DNA of 64,000 bases from Albula goreensis (lineage: Eukaryota; Chordata; Actinopteri; Albuliformes; Albulidae): positions 10,746,049-10,810,048 of the forward strand of contig CM040764.1 in assembly GCA_022829145.1 (NCBI GenBank), given 5' to 3'. Below the pieces are notes generated by a model that saw only the letters and a list, made by a program, of their open reading frames with translations, had not been told where the DNA came from and made no database searches. The number at the start of each line of letters is the position of its first letter. Position 1 is the first letter of the stretch. Shown here one piece after another: positions 11,554 through 24,800 of this stretch. The translations under genes were made by a program, and so were the position numbers.

Positions 11554-14226
11554 ATGTATATATGTAGGCCTATTTCCGGAGCTTTCTGATGTAAGGACTA
11601 TTCCCTCTTTATGGAATGATATCTTGTCAAGGATGTTTGGAGAAAGACAAAGTGTGGAGTGTTAACTTTGTCAAGGTCATCAGTGCAGACAGAAAAGGTT
11701 GTCACCAATGTTTGGTGAGAGGGCAGCTTATGACAGTTTGCTTGGTTTAAGCCTGTTTAAACAGATGAGAGCAAACAGCGTAGACATCTACAGACAGGCA
11801 AAACTTTACAACTTTTCAGCTGAAACTTTCTCTAATGAACCTCAAAAATGCATTTGTATTAAAGTGCAGGTGATATCAGCTAAAATGATTGGTAAGCAGC
11901 ATCAATACCGATACAGTTCTCTGAGAGGATGAATAGGGTTGATATGTATGTATTGGTATGTGGTATGGTGTACTAAGTACTGGATCAGCTAAATAAAAGG
12001 CTCGTGAATGGTAGTGAAATAGGACATGGGGGTTTTGGGGGAGAATCAGGATGAAATTTGGCCCTAAACTACCACGCCATCATCTTTAAAAGTACTTTTG
12101 GGAATAGCAGTCTTCCCTTGATCTATTTCTGCTATACTGGCTGCTGAGAGTTAATCCCTTCATATCCATATTCAGGAAGAAAGCTGCCCTCTCCCATGAT
12201 TTTAAATTAATATTAATTCTTCATCAACTACCCCCACCCCCTACCATGTGTCATGTCTGAGCAAAGAATACTAAAGAGATTTGGGCAAAAAAATCATAAT
12301 TGAAAGGGCGCTCAAAATTCATTTCAATATGTATTCACTCCCTTTTGGAAAAATGTATTCTGACAGATGCCACCTGTGTTTTATTGAGGAGTTCTTAATC
12401 TTGACCTTCCCACATCTTTTTTATCTCTGCAGACAGCTTAGCTGACAGTCTCTGGAAGGATTTCTCAAGGGCATGTAGTGACCGCCCTGTTATTGAGAAG
12501 AAGCATGGCACTGCTGCTCCTACATGCGATATATCTGTCATTTTATCTGTGCTTTGGGACATAGCCAGAATTCCAATTTTCATGCATTTTTTCTCATGCA
12601 CTGTACTGCATCATAACGATGTCAGTATAAAAATGAATGTATTTTTCAGAAAGCATTAAATATGTTTTTTAATGGATCAATATTTATTGTACAAGCCTTA
12701 TCTCAACTGATACTCAAAATGTGCCTTTGTGAGTGTTTTTTATTTAATTTTTTTGTACAGGAGTCAACAGAAGTATGACAGCCATGTTGACATTGACAGG
12801 GAGTTATGTGTTGAAGCAAACTTTCTGAAAGTCCACAATTACGTGCTTGGTGTGGGGTTTGGCAATCTTGAAGGATGCAGCCAGCCAAATATGACAAACA
12901 TTAAACAGAGCTATGCCACATGGATGAGACTATGCTAATATTGGAATACAGTGCGCTATTTTTTAATACAGAAAGCCTTTTCCTTAAATGAATGTGCATG
13001 AATAAATATATGTTGATAATGAGGGAGGCCCCCCTTTGGGAAGTTTATATTACACCAAAAATAATATTTGATGTTAAATTTGTGCACTAATGTGCTGTAG
13101 CGGAATTTACAGTGTGGCTTCACCACTGATTTTGGGTAGGACTGTAAGCCGCAGCCAGACGGTTGCTTAGATTGCAGAAATCCAAACTGCTATATGTCAT
13201 CTCCTTCGATTTCCTGTTCCTGGGCTTCCTTATTTGTTTTGAATTGCTGCGGTCGACACATGGGTACCAATAAGGTCCCCATCACAGCGGCTTCACATCA
13301 GATTTACTCTAATTTAGGAGGGAGCTGGGGTTTCCGCTTTGAGCATTACATATAGATTTCCTCAAAGCCAGAGCATGGGCAGGCAGAAGCGACGTGCCAA
13401 GGCCGGATGCAATCTCTCGTATGAAGTATTGAGTGTTTCTTAATTATTTACCACATTCATTTTCTTCATTATACCCTACCCCAGTTTTGCATCAAAAGAA
13501 AATGAAGAAATGTTATGGTAGCACTTTACAAATGATGTATGTGCTATCACTGCTACATGTCTCTTTAATGAATCACTAGCCATTTATTCTGAGATGTACA
13601 GAGCTCCTGGCATTATCATACCATGTAATGAATTTACTGCCATACTTTAAGGCCTGCCATCAATTTGAAGTGGTGCCAGTTATTGTGACTGCTCCCAAAA
13701 TGGCGGTTTACCAGTCACACAAGAGGTCATTAAGTATTGCAGGAGGCCATTACACATGTGTCTGTTCTCTGTCCTTTCCCATAAAGGTCTGATTAACCTT
13801 GACATACAAATGCTTGCAAATGTTGGCTTCTCTCTTCACAAAAATAGTCAGATTAATTAATTTGGATGATTGGTGAACTTGCTGGTACTGGTTATGTGAA
13901 GCTTGCATTTCATAATTCAAAATTAGGTATAATGTAGGAGCTATGTGGCAAGATTCCATCAAATCAAACAATTGGTTAACATAGCACAGTATAGTGTGTT
14001 TGTGAATGGCAAACAAAATTCATACATTCATTTGGGAGTCTAATGAAAATATGAATCCAGGCCAATGTCTCCAGCTGGCATTTTGATATATCCTTCACTT
14101 TGGAGTGAAAATGTGTCTGTTAAATGTGAGGCAAATGAGGGGGAGTGATATCCTGAAAGAATAACAGGAGCTACATTTTTTTACACTATGTTAAGTCCCC
14201 ATGGCTCAAGGCTCTTAAGATAACCT
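10971..14226. other. Non-coding spacer between the two duplicated modules
   Basis: Apart from one TG microsatellite, only short chance frames are visible. A stretch near 12300-12420 (GTATTCACTCCC) recalls Tc1/mariner flanking sequence but is too short to call. The segment 13140-13400 is somewhat GC-richer. Confidence 0.45.
11512..11565 (+). repeat. (TG)n microsatellite grading into TATG
   Basis: About 33 bp of pure TG dinucleotide is followed by interrupted TATG/TA units. The short frame running through it is a product of the repeat. Confidence 0.95.
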
Positions 14227-14336
14227 CCTGACCTTCAATAGCAGGGCTGCGTTTAAGACTCATGGAGGCCAGAGCAGTCCGCAGCTTCTGTGGAAGCTAA
14301 TCTTCATTGATTTGATTTCTTCTCCCTTTGATGTTT
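14227..14336 (+). repeat. Copy B of the duplicated ~110-bp regulatory-like module
   Basis: This is the direct-orientation partner of 10861-10970, 3.37 kb downstream. It retains GTTTAAGA, GGCCAG, GCAG, CTGTGGAAGCTAATC, ATTGATTTGAT and TCCCTTTGATGTTT. Similarity stops abruptly just after GATGTTT in both copies. A partial echo (GGAAGCTAATCTTC) occurs near 20968, but its flanks do not align and it may be chance. Confidence 0.6.
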
Positions 14337-15234
14337 GTGGAGCTTTTTTCTTTTAACATTAAAACCGGCATTATAGATCCTCCATATCTCTTATGACCAT
14401 GTTCTTCAGGGCAAGAAAGGTGTCCGAGCAAGAGTCTCACCATATTATGAAAGAAACTGTGGAGATCTCTGGGTCGTAAAATGTAGGTCAGAAAACCCAT
14501 GGCTGAACAAATGGACTGTGCTATGCCAACTGATATCTTGAACTGGAAGGGCAAAACAGACCAAAGAGTATGTTGAGTTTAGTGTCTGCTTTCCTATTCA
14601 GTGTGAAAACTCACCAGATGAGTGTCTTGTAAGAAATCCTTTTAAAAAAAGCCAAGGCTTTCAAGGCTGTCAGTGCATGTCTGTCTCCACATGATACTGG
14701 TTTTATATTGGATTCATCATACAAAAGTCTTTTTGTCCGATGTTTGGCCTCTTTTCTTTTCTCCTCAATTATAATGTTCACTTATGAGACAGCCTTGCAA
14801 ACATAAGCACAACATCCTTCAGTAATTAGTAAATGACAAGTGTGACACCCTGCGACTGTGGTTTTGTGCCACACGGTGCAGTCATTCCCCAGTCATACCA
14901 ATCTGAGCTGCACCGTAGTGAAATGTGGCCAGCACATTTGCAAGGTGGCACATGATTGGCGACAGAATTCCGCAGGGAGGTGGAGTCTCAGTAACTCACT
15001 GGCCAATAGGGTGACTGGTCAACTGTACACCTGCAACGATGGCCATGAAGTTCACCTCTCCAATCCACAGAATGCCTGACTTGGGTAGTTACAGAGGACA
15101 TTGCAGTGATATGAGCTGTCACATTTTGGATGCTCACAATTATGAGAAAATAAGATTTAGAGATTGGTTAGAAAATGATTTGGTAAAATGTAAAGAATGG
15201 ACTCGAACATAAGCTACCCATTGCTTGGAAAGTT

Positions 15235-15237
<3 letters not shown>
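14337..15237. other. Non-coding DNA with a GC-richer patch
   Basis: The segment at about 14850-15080 is GC-richer and could be an unrecognised repeat. No A/B box or inverted terminal repeat was recognised. Confidence 0.4.

Positions 15238-15305
<68 letters not shown>
15238..15305 (+). repeat. (CA)n microsatellite with TA tail
   Basis: About 27 CA units are followed by a short TATATA run. This is typical of vertebrate dinucleotide repeats. Confidence 0.97.
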
Positions 15306-17205
15306 GACAGTTGAAAAGCTTTTTTCATGAACAGAGATATTTAAGGAGTAGTTTTACTTCCTTTGAAAGATACTGAATGTCCAGTACGGTCTGAATGAGG
15401 AACATTGATCTCCCAAAAAAATCTATTTTCACAGACCCACTCTTTACTTTGGAACTGTCCATTGTGTGGAACTCTCTGCTGTTTTTGATATCAGAAGTAA
15501 AATGTAAAATGTCATGTGTAGTTTTAGTATGAGAAATCACTGGGAAGACTGTCAATGCTCACTTCAGCCATGCTGTCAAAGCCCTTATATTTGAAATAAA
15601 TAATGAATTTCCCCGAATATACTATGCAGTGCAAAGTAATTATTGTATTATTTACCAGAGGTTAATTACTATCCACAGTATGGCAGGACTGAGCTCCTTC
15701 CTTGCCTCTTGGATCATCAGAGATGGATCCATCACTGTCTCTGGCTCAAACAGCCATGGCAGACAGGCTTGGAGGTGTCCCAGTGTGAACAGGAATGCTG
15801 AAATACTGATTCACACTGCTTCCTGCAATGGTTCCGTTTCATGAGACACAATGGTGTATGTTCAGATTCACGATCTGCAGATTCCAGCCTGCACGTTTCA
15901 TTTTAATAATTCACCAGGTATGAATAATCAAATATTTACGGTTTTGTTTTTGTGAATTTATACATTTATTCACAATTAAATCACCACAGCCGATGGGGAA
16001 AATCAAGGGCAGTATTACCCTTGTTATTAGTATAACAAGCAATGTATTTGATCCCAGCACATACTGTGAGATGTAAAATTTAACAGCTGTAATGTGCTGC
16101 CTCTGCCATAAGCACTGGCAGAAGAGGCTCTTAATTGACCTGATTTATATGAACAAATGATGGTCACGTAACTCTTACAAATCTTACATTTACATTGCAC
16201 TTTTGGTGTTGCTCAAAGGACAGGCAGTTTTTTTTTGGTCACCTACCTAATGAGGCCTTCAGAAGAAGCACATTCCTCCATGTTTCAGCCTGTGTCGCTG
16301 TACAGAAGGCCACAAGACATGTATCACGGAAATGTGTGACAAGCGTGATCTCCTCTGCCCACCTGCGGCCCAGTAACGAAGCTGAGTTGTCAATGCTTTT
16401 TCACCTGCACTTCTATACGGTATCGGCATTGTGGAAACCAAACTGCCAGGCCCTGTAAAAAAACGCCATCTGTCAGTGGGGCACTCTTCATGTACCGGCA
16501 AGCTGTCCCTCTGTTTGACAGTTTGTATGTGGGAATTATAGGAACCACCAGTTTTGCTGAATTCATTTTCAGTGCACCCCCAAAAAAAAAAAAAAACACC
16601 CATGAATCTAGCATTCGATGCAGAATACAGACAAAATGAAAATTGTATGGTGTGGCAAGTCAACAAAATGCAGCTTGTGTATTTGATGGAATTTGCAGAG
16701 CTTGCAAATGGTAAAAGTGCTCCTTTCCACTAAATTGCCGGAGATAACTTGAATGAACAAATAGCGTTGTGCTAAATAAGCATTTCAACTTTATAAGCGG
16801 ATTATAATATTCGTAAGGACAGCATCACATCATGCCATAACCACATGACCTGGAGGATATTGATTAAGCATTTTAGGTGTTCTGAGGTATTTTACACAGG
16901 TGGTGCGAATTATTTTCTGCGAGTTGGTATTAATAAATAGAAAATAAAACCATACCAAGTACCTGTTTCATGACAGATGGTCGAAGTGCCAAAAATTTAA
17001 AACATTGTCAAACTCAAGCAGGGTTTGTAATAATTTATTTGGAGTTTCTGCAGCAGGTTGTGGTGCCTGATATAAGAATGTTTGTCAACACAGGCTTTCC
17101 TTCTCTTTTAGAATGAGTCCATTGGAGACTTGTCGTGGGCCTGCCTGTTGACTGATATACTTTCAATGTGTGTGTGCGTATGCATATGATGTAGTCAGCT
17201 CACAC
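15306..17205. other. AT-rich non-coding region
   Basis: A 15-A homopolymer lies at 16582-16596. The 16200-16500 segment is somewhat GC-richer and carries overlapping short frames on both strands with no recognisable product. Confidence 0.5.
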
Positions 17206-17375
17206 AGGCTTGCCATACCAAGCGATGGTGAGCAGAACTCCACCCACCAAGTCCAGATGGTACTGAACCAGCTCCATAAAATACCTGCTCTTGCATCACT
17301 CTGAAGTCATGCTTTTCAAAGAGGAATTGAAAGTCCTTTTCATTCAGCACCGACTTTATTTCCCTCTTTAAATCC
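17206..17375 (-). pseudogene. Exon-like minus-strand segment of unknown protein
   Basis: On the minus strand, an acceptor-like CACAATTTCAG is followed by 91 nt (17375 to 17285). These encode a 30-residue charged, helix-like stretch (DLKREIKSVL ... DFRVMQEQ) and end at CAG with GTATTT behind it, a plausible donor. Immediately after, in another frame, a second stretch reads YFMELVQYHLDLVGG, then a hydrophobic VLLTIAWYGK, and stops at 17202-17204. Either the first part is a single small exon, or the two parts are a frameshifted gene relic. No family was recognised, and chance is possible at this length. Codon choice is mixed and not informative. Confidence 0.22.
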
Positions 17376-18738
17376 CTGAAATTGTGCAATATTTATGTGT
17401 AAAAAAAGATTTTTCAGTGACAAGAGCTTTTATATTCTGTTTTAGATGGATTTTTGAGGAGGAAACAGGTGACATAATAGTTCTTGTCAGGGCAGTGCCA
17501 AGTGGATCTGTCAAGGGAATACAATTTTCTGATGCTCACTTTGACTGAAAATACAAGAAAAGCTAAGGGCTTTTGCTTGAGAGTTTATCTTTAATATCTG
17601 TGACTGGTCTGAAATTGCGTGGTTCCTGAAGCTGATCAGAGATGCGTAATGAATTAGCATAGGAACAAAAGGACTCTTGCAGGTAAAACATGAATAAACA
17701 GGCAGAAACATCAGCTGCTGCTTACCTTACCTGAGATGCAACATGACTGAGATGCTTATTTGCATCGGTCCAGAAATCGTTATTCTCACTTTGATTCTCT
17801 GCCTTTGGGGGAAAAACGCTGTAGTTTGCATGCGAAGGAGAGACACTTGGGTGAGTGTGCTGCCCAGGCTCTGTGCAGGAGCCGACAAAGTGCTCGCTAA
17901 CATTCTGTGGGAAATCTCCGTGTGTCCCAGAGGAACATGCGGTATTTAAATTCAGTCTCACCTTCACTCTAACATGGACCCGCATGAGTCAATAAGATAA
18001 AACCCAAAGCACACATTGGTGAGCCAGTGATAATTTCACAGGAGCGTAAGAAGTTTATGTATTGTGTTTTCATGGATACGCAGTGAAAAAGTGAAAGTGT
18101 GTTAGTCCAAAAATACAGAAAAATCAGATGGGGGGGGGTATAGTGTAAATGCTGGGATTCAATCCAGGAAACTAAGCCTTTTCCATGTCCTGTAAACATC
18201 CGTAAACTTGTTACACTAAACATTATCCACTGTGGTTGGCCCGTTCATCAGTTTCGGCCATCTGTCTCCATTTGATAGTTCAGAACATGGCCACACATTC
18301 TCTCTCACATTCTCCTAAACATTCAATTTAAGGGAACAGTTACGTGAAGAACTCCTCTGTCTGTCACAATGTATTCACCTAATAATTAGTAAAATTGTGT
18401 CAAAAGTTAGTCATTCAAAATGGTTCATCAGGAAAATGGCTTGGGGGACAATGTGCTAGTCTGTTTACAGTACAACAAAAAGGAAGTATACAACGTTGTA
18501 AAAAGAGTCTTAATACATGGAGATACAGGATGCTCACTTCCTGGATTATAGTTTTCTGATTGCATTGAAACATCCGAATTGTGGTAACAGTGAGAAATGA
18601 GCAGCTCTACCAGCACTGTTCAAGGATCTGAGCGTCTTTGTGCAAGACACTGCCTGCAGACTGTGATAAAGAGATGAGAGGTGACAAGTTCATAAAAGCT
18701 TTTTGTTCTTATAATTCTAAAGGATTCAGGCTCGAGTT
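17376..18738. other. AT-rich non-coding DNA
   Basis: No gene or element recognised. An 8-G run lies near 18130. Confidence 0.5.
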
Positions 18739-18825
18739 GGGCGGGGGGGTGGAGGGGTGATGATATGGCTGCCAGGGACTGCATATCCATGAACACCCCA
18801 AACCCGCCCCCCCATGCCAACCCCC
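18739..18825. other. Paired G-rich/C-rich tract with G-quadruplex potential on both strands
   Basis: The plus strand at 18739-18757 carries four G runs (GGG-C-GGGGGGG-TGGA-GGGG), and 40 bp later 18796-18825 carries four C runs, giving the same potential on the minus strand. GGGCGGG (18739-18745) and CCCGCCC (18803-18809) are also exact inverted repeats, so a duplex hairpin is an alternative structure. Confidence 0.6.
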
Positions 18826-18829
18826 ATGG

Positions 18830-21800
18830 CCACACAACGGCAAAACCTCCAACGGTTTTACACTACCCTACCTGACTGCAATATGACTCCTTCCTGCATT
18901 GGATATATCTCCACAATCTTACATCCTTCCACACGCTCTGCACTCAGCAACCCCTGATCTTCCTGCAGCTCCTCTCCTCAGCTGCCTCGTATCCCAAACT
19001 CAACATTCCCCTCATTAGACCCCCAGTACTATAATGAACTCACAAGCTTCTCTCAGCAGCATCTGTCTACACTGTCTCCCAATTATTGTTGAACCCCTGC
19101 CCGTCCTCTCATGGACTACGCCGAACCTTTACCTATATCTTACTGCATCTTTTTACTCACAAACACAGGTTGGAGAATGTTTGTGATCCCTGAACTTGCC
19201 GAACTGTGTTTTAACACTTTAATTGAAGTGTGGATCAAAATAGCCCACAGTGTAACTTTTATTATTACGATTATTATTACTACTATTATGTTTCATACAA
19301 TTGTAAAAGTACTATTCATTGTACTTGTCAGTGTGAAGAACAGTGTAGAGGGTTGTTTTTTTTTTTACAAAATTGAGGACTTGGTATTCATGTGAAAGCA
19401 TGCCATTATAAATGCATGCTCTGGTAGAAGCCTCACCATTCCGGTTGACTGCAGATTGTTGTATTGATCTTATCCTGAGCTTGCCCAGCCTCATGCACTT
19501 ATACGTTGTCAAAATTGCAAAATAGTTGTTTGCTGGAAAGTTAATTGTGGATGTAGATTGCTATCGAAGCGTAAACATGTCCAACCATCATATTGATGAC
19601 ATTCTCTGAATCTGCGCTAGCTGGAGGCTGAACCACTTTTTAAATTTTTTTATTTTTATTTTTTCCAGTTTTGCTCCTTTGTGACAGCTTGAGTTTTAAG
19701 TACCCCTACTTGGTAAAGCTGCTGTCAAGGACTGAAGCTTTGCACGATGTGAATGCAATAATGGCTGGTTCTGACATGCGTGTAACTCGCAGAGGGTCAC
19801 CTGAGGCATACTTTCACAAGCACTGTTATAGTGCTGTGATGTAGTTTTCTATCGTCTTTAGCTTGATCCTCATGTGCGGCGGCTCCACCTGTGCTCGTGG
19901 TGTTCTGTTCGCCCATGTGATGCGCATTTTAATGCATCTCACCACAGTGACCTTGTACATTACTCTGAATATGAGTGCATGAAATGAATAAAATAAACAA
20001 GTATACTATTTGTAAATCAATGAATGATTTATTGTTGCTGGGATAGATAAAGCTCTTGGAAACGGCATGATTTATCAGCCCTCTCGATATATAGATATGG
20101 AGTTATTAGCTTTTTTATCAGAAATATACTGGCCAGCATCACTAATCTCGAAGGCATGGCACCTGATTTGAAAGAAAATATAAAATGTACCGTGCTTGAA
20201 TATCTAAATGAATATGCAGGCGTAAATTTTTATAGGATGTTATGATTTAATATCCAGTGTGAAACTGTCGGTGGAGCTATATTCACAAATGATCAGTTCC
20301 TCTCTTCCTTGGCATCAAAAAAGGTTTGATTTATGCTTGTGTAGTATTTTGTTCTCTTGGTGATGGCGATGCCTGAAGTCTCCTAACTGCTAGGGGAGGT
20401 AAAACAACACTGGCATTTGACTGAGCAGCAAAGTGCGAGATTCCAGCCCGTATCACAGTCACCTTGCTTCTCAGAACAAAACAAATGATTATTTAATGTC
20501 CTTTTTTAATATTTAAAAACACATTACAAAGGAAGGTTTTTGGATGTACCAAGCACAACTGAAGTAAATGGCTGTTCCTAGAAGCTTTCCTTTGCAAATA
20601 GTTTGCACCTCCCACCAAAACTGTTTCCTTGACTTCTGTTATTTCTTTGAAAGAGCAGCACTAGGTCCCAATTCAGACTTTTTTTTTGTTCAATATAAGA
20701 GTACACCTTAGTTTCCATTCCATTCTCTTTCATGGGGGAAATTTCCTCAAATCAAATATCCCAACACACACTCACCCCCACCTCCCCATCAATTTCTCCC
20801 CCTCACCATATGAACAAAACCACAAACTGCTGTGTCTCCAAAACAGTTTTCCCCCTTCAAAGTCACGCAATCACTTTTCCATTAAGCTGGGCACTGTGGA
20901 GCGCGCTGGCTCGGCTCCCGTAATGACTGCATTAGAGATTTTCAATTCGGCACAGCAGGAAATCAGAGGAAGCTAATCTTCTCTCTGCAGTATGTCTGTC
21001 CAGATATTTGTGATGGGGCAAAAAGGGGTTAATTGTTTTTTAATTTAATAAATTGGTTCTTATAAAATGTCTATAACTGAAAGACATTCCTACAAAAACA
21101 ATGTCAATTCCATTGCAAACCAACCTTGGCCTTGAGGTACACAAAACAGTTCTTTGTACAAAGCAGTTGTTGCTTTCAAGTCATAAGTTTCACAACAATA
21201 TTTAATTCATCCGCCTCCTGAGTTTTGCTTTTATTGTTCACCCTCTGAGAAACAATCTTTTTGGTTTGCAATTGTTAAAGATTACATGAGCCACAGATCA
21301 TATTAACCATTTAGGATCAGATTTTGATTCAAATCACATGCCTTGATATTTACAAGTTGGGGGTGAAGACATAGTAAAGACATACATTTTTAGGATATAC
21401 CAGGACACACAAGCATTAACAAATGACAATACATAGGCCCTCCTATTGCCTTAGGGTCAAAGTTTCCTTGTGTCCAAGCTAAGATGTGTCAGAAATACCA
21501 TCTAGTTCATTTAATTGGAAACAGGCTTTGCTACACTTGCAGCATTAACTATATGAACACAGCTTTACTGAGTTTCCAAAATCTGAAGTACTGTTACATC
21601 TATGTGTAATTGACCAAACTGAGAATATCATCAAGGTTATCATCAAGCATAGCCTATAGTATAACCAGATCAATATGGCCAGTAATTAATATCATATTGT
21701 TTTTCATGTCAGTTTAATGACAAACTACTGTGGAATGGTATATTCATTTCAATTATATCCTGCTGTCCATGCAACATGGCCATGTATGAACCATACTGAA

Positions 21801-24285
21801 CATCTGCTTTTGGTCTTTTCTGGCAAAACTGATCTGATTGTAGGGTAGGTCCTACAATTTAGAAGACCAACTCTTCACTGATATCCCACAGTTCAGTTTA
21901 CAAGAATTATTGGTCGGACATCTGGTCAAAACCTAACCTTCTGCAATATCATGTTTTGCTATTTTTAATTTAATCCTTCAGTATTTTTGACAGGCATAAT
22001 CAATTTTGTGTCTTGGCTGATGTAACACTGTCGATATGTGGTCTAAGTTTGATGCTTTCACATAGGTCCTTTGGTTCATTCGTCTTGGTCTAAACAGACT
22101 GGTGATTATGCATCCTCAGGATCTCCTCAGCTGTGATTACACCAGTTTCATTTTGTGTAGACGTCTATCCACTGTCAGCCATCTATATCTGACATTGCTG
22201 GGCAACCGGTTTATATGATTTTGCAAGTGTCTAAGTTATATGGACATGAGATCCGTCTTTCACCAATTCATTTCACCATCTGTATAGAATGAATTCTGTA
22301 AATCAGAATGAAGGGATTCCAGATAAGCCACATTCATAAATAATTTAAGAAAAAGGGGAAAAGGATAAAGTTTCATTAATAAACCCACATGATTGTTTTA
22401 CTGTGAGCACTGGTTGGGTGTGCATACAATTAAAGCTCCAAAGTGAAAACAGAAAATCAATGTGTCACCTTACTATTAACATCCCAAACCCCCTCTGTGG
22501 GTTTAATTCTTAAGCACTTACATGACTCTGTAGATCTTGAAGTTAATGTCAGACTCCAAATGATTGTAGACAGTGAAGTATTGATATTTCTCTTAGAGAG
22601 ATAAACCCTTTGCTCTGTTGAACTCGAAGAAAAGAGGGTAAAAGGACTGAAGTCTAATGATACTCCCAAGTCATTGCAAAGGAGCATGAAACGCTAATTA
22701 CAGAGAGGTGGCACATGATTACCACCGAGTTTAAAAAACTGATACACATGTTCAAATTGTGTCTGTTACAATGATTGAGGTGAGCAATTAGATCATTAAA
22801 ACCAAAAGCATAGCGTGGAATGAAAAATGACATCAGTCAGCCATAAAATTTGTATTTGCATTTGTGTTCATTCTTATCTTTAGGATACAATGACACTCAC
22901 AATAGACTAAGAAATGTGTTTCCAGATGGAATGGTTAAAAAAACCCCATTGGGGTCAAATAGTTAGTTATTCCATTATTTCTGACTTGCCATCTATTGCT
23001 CAACTGAAAAGAGTGCATTTAAAATGAATAGCAAGCTGAGGTGTGAAGAACAACTTCTGAGTCAATGGTTTCTGTGATACTCGCCTGCATTCGATAAATG
23101 TATGTCCTTAACTTTGACTTTCAATGAATTATAGTTGTTACTTTTTAACGCCCCCTTCCAAAAAAAAAAAAAAAAACAGTAAATGTTGGTCTCTTCTGAA
23201 CACCAAATTCTAAACTGCATCTAAAGTGAAAGACCAAAGTTGATCAAGTTCAACTCATTCCTTAAAACAAGATATCTAATCATGACTCAGAGGATACAAC
23301 ACAGATGGGCAGGCTAGTGTTTACATAAAAATCCAAGCTATTTTCCTGGCAGTGTACTGTACAATGCACCCCAGGTATAGATTTGTCGTGACAGTAAACC
23401 AAAACAGCTTCATTGCGGAAATGTGAGGCTTTCACATCATATAACAATTGACTTGTTTGCGAATTGTGGGACCTAACAGTCAGAGTCACACTTCACCAAG
23501 TTCTGATTTGTCCTTTTAGTACTTTCAATTCTTTGAGTTCTGAGTAAAGAAAAGTTCAAGTGAAACATGTACTCCCTGCAACACCCAGAAGACACCATGC
23601 AAGATAATCTGAACTGTCAGGAACTTTAGCTCTGAAAACTCAGACTGTTTCCCTGACTTTCTTCATGAATATTTGGCATGGCAAAGTTGCGCAGTGGGAA
23701 AAGAACACATTGGACACTTCTCACTTTTTCAATGGCTTTTGTTCAAAGGTCAAACGCTCAATGGGTGGTCACCAAATCAGCTTACTTTGATGACCGCCAT
23801 CCATGTGATTCTATGTGTGTCTTCTAACTGCATCATTAGGGACTGTCATTATATCACTTATTAACTTTTCACTCAGTGGATACCTTTTTATATTAACCTT
23901 TCAAACAAGATGTAGAAGGTCATTGCTGCCAAGCTTTGCTTCATTCTCATTTTATATTTTTTCCAGTGTTGTGCCTTCAGCAATTTCATAGACTCAGGGC
24001 TAGATTTATTCAATATTTGCCTTCAGTCTGACTAACAAAAGCAAGAGAAAATAATGTTGATGAATACTGAAATCCACAAACTATTGAAGAGAAATATGCA
24101 AGTGTTTATTTGTACTCCAAAGTTAAACAAATGTTGTTTGAATCCATGCTTTATAGTACCATGTAAAACAACCTCCGCCCAGGCAGATTTTCTGTCCTTT
24201 CTGTAGGTTTTTGTACTGAATTTGGAAAATACTTTACATGACTGTATAAATTTTGATAGTGTAAGTTGCAGAGTTTTTTGTCAGG
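18830..24285. other. Long AT-rich non-coding region
   Basis: The region from 18840 to 19100 is pyrimidine-rich. From 19400 to 24285 the sequence is unique-looking. A 17-A run lies at 23160-23176 and a GTAGGGTAGGTCCTAC imperfect palindrome near 21840. No transposon proteins, terminal repeats or convincing exons were recognised. Confidence 0.45.
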
Positions 24286-24289
24286 ACTA

Positions 24290-24800
24290 ATGGCAAGGAC
24301 TCATGTGCCTGAAGGTTATTGAGCAGATAAGCAAATCTTGGTCAAAAACAGGCAGGGTCAAAACCAGAGAAACAATACAAAATAACCATCCAAGAGAGTA
24401 GTTGAAGAATGGGCAGGAAAGTGTGTAAACAGGCACACTCGGTAACAGTATAAAATCTGACAGCATGAATCAAAAAACAAGGAAACAAAGGTAATAATGG
24501 GCAGACAGGTAGAATAAAAAAGGCTTGTAGCGACACAGGCAAAAAAAAAAGCACTGACAAACTCAGAACAAACACAAGACAGAGCAGGGCATAAATACAC
24601 AGACTAACGAGCAAATGAGACACAGGTGAACAATGGAGCAGGTGAAACAAAGGTAATGAGGAAAAGACAGAGGGCTGGGCAAACACCAAGGTAATGAAAC
24701 CAAAAGCACATGGATGGGGAAACGGGAAAAAAGAACACACGAACATAACCAAACCCAAAACAAAAAAACACACATGGTCAGGCAGTATTACTGACAGTTT
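24290..24800. repeat. Purine/A-rich dispersed-repeat-like unit
   Basis: About 500 bp have an unusual, uniform composition: A-rich, with recurring CAGG, ACACAGG, AACAAAGG and GAACA words on the plus strand and very few C+T-rich stretches. It begins near TTGTCAGGACTAATGG and ends near GGTCAGGCAGTATTACTGACAG. The texture resembles a widespread non-autonomous repeat of teleost genomes, recalled from general experience rather than matched to a named family. The 143-codon minus-strand frame rich in Phe, Leu, Ser and Cys is a by-product of this composition. Confidence 0.4.

Noticed and set aside
12300-12420. Tc1/mariner-like GTATTCACTCCC phrase
   Set aside because: Too short, with no inverted partner and no transposase motifs.
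16259-16666. 135-codon minus-strand frame
   Set aside because: Contains a homopolymer-derived Phe run and no recognisable motif.
24342-24773. 143-codon hydrophobic, Cys/Phe/Leu-rich minus-strand frame
   Set aside because: It is the complement of the A-rich repeat-like unit. The composition explains both the length and the hydrophobicity.
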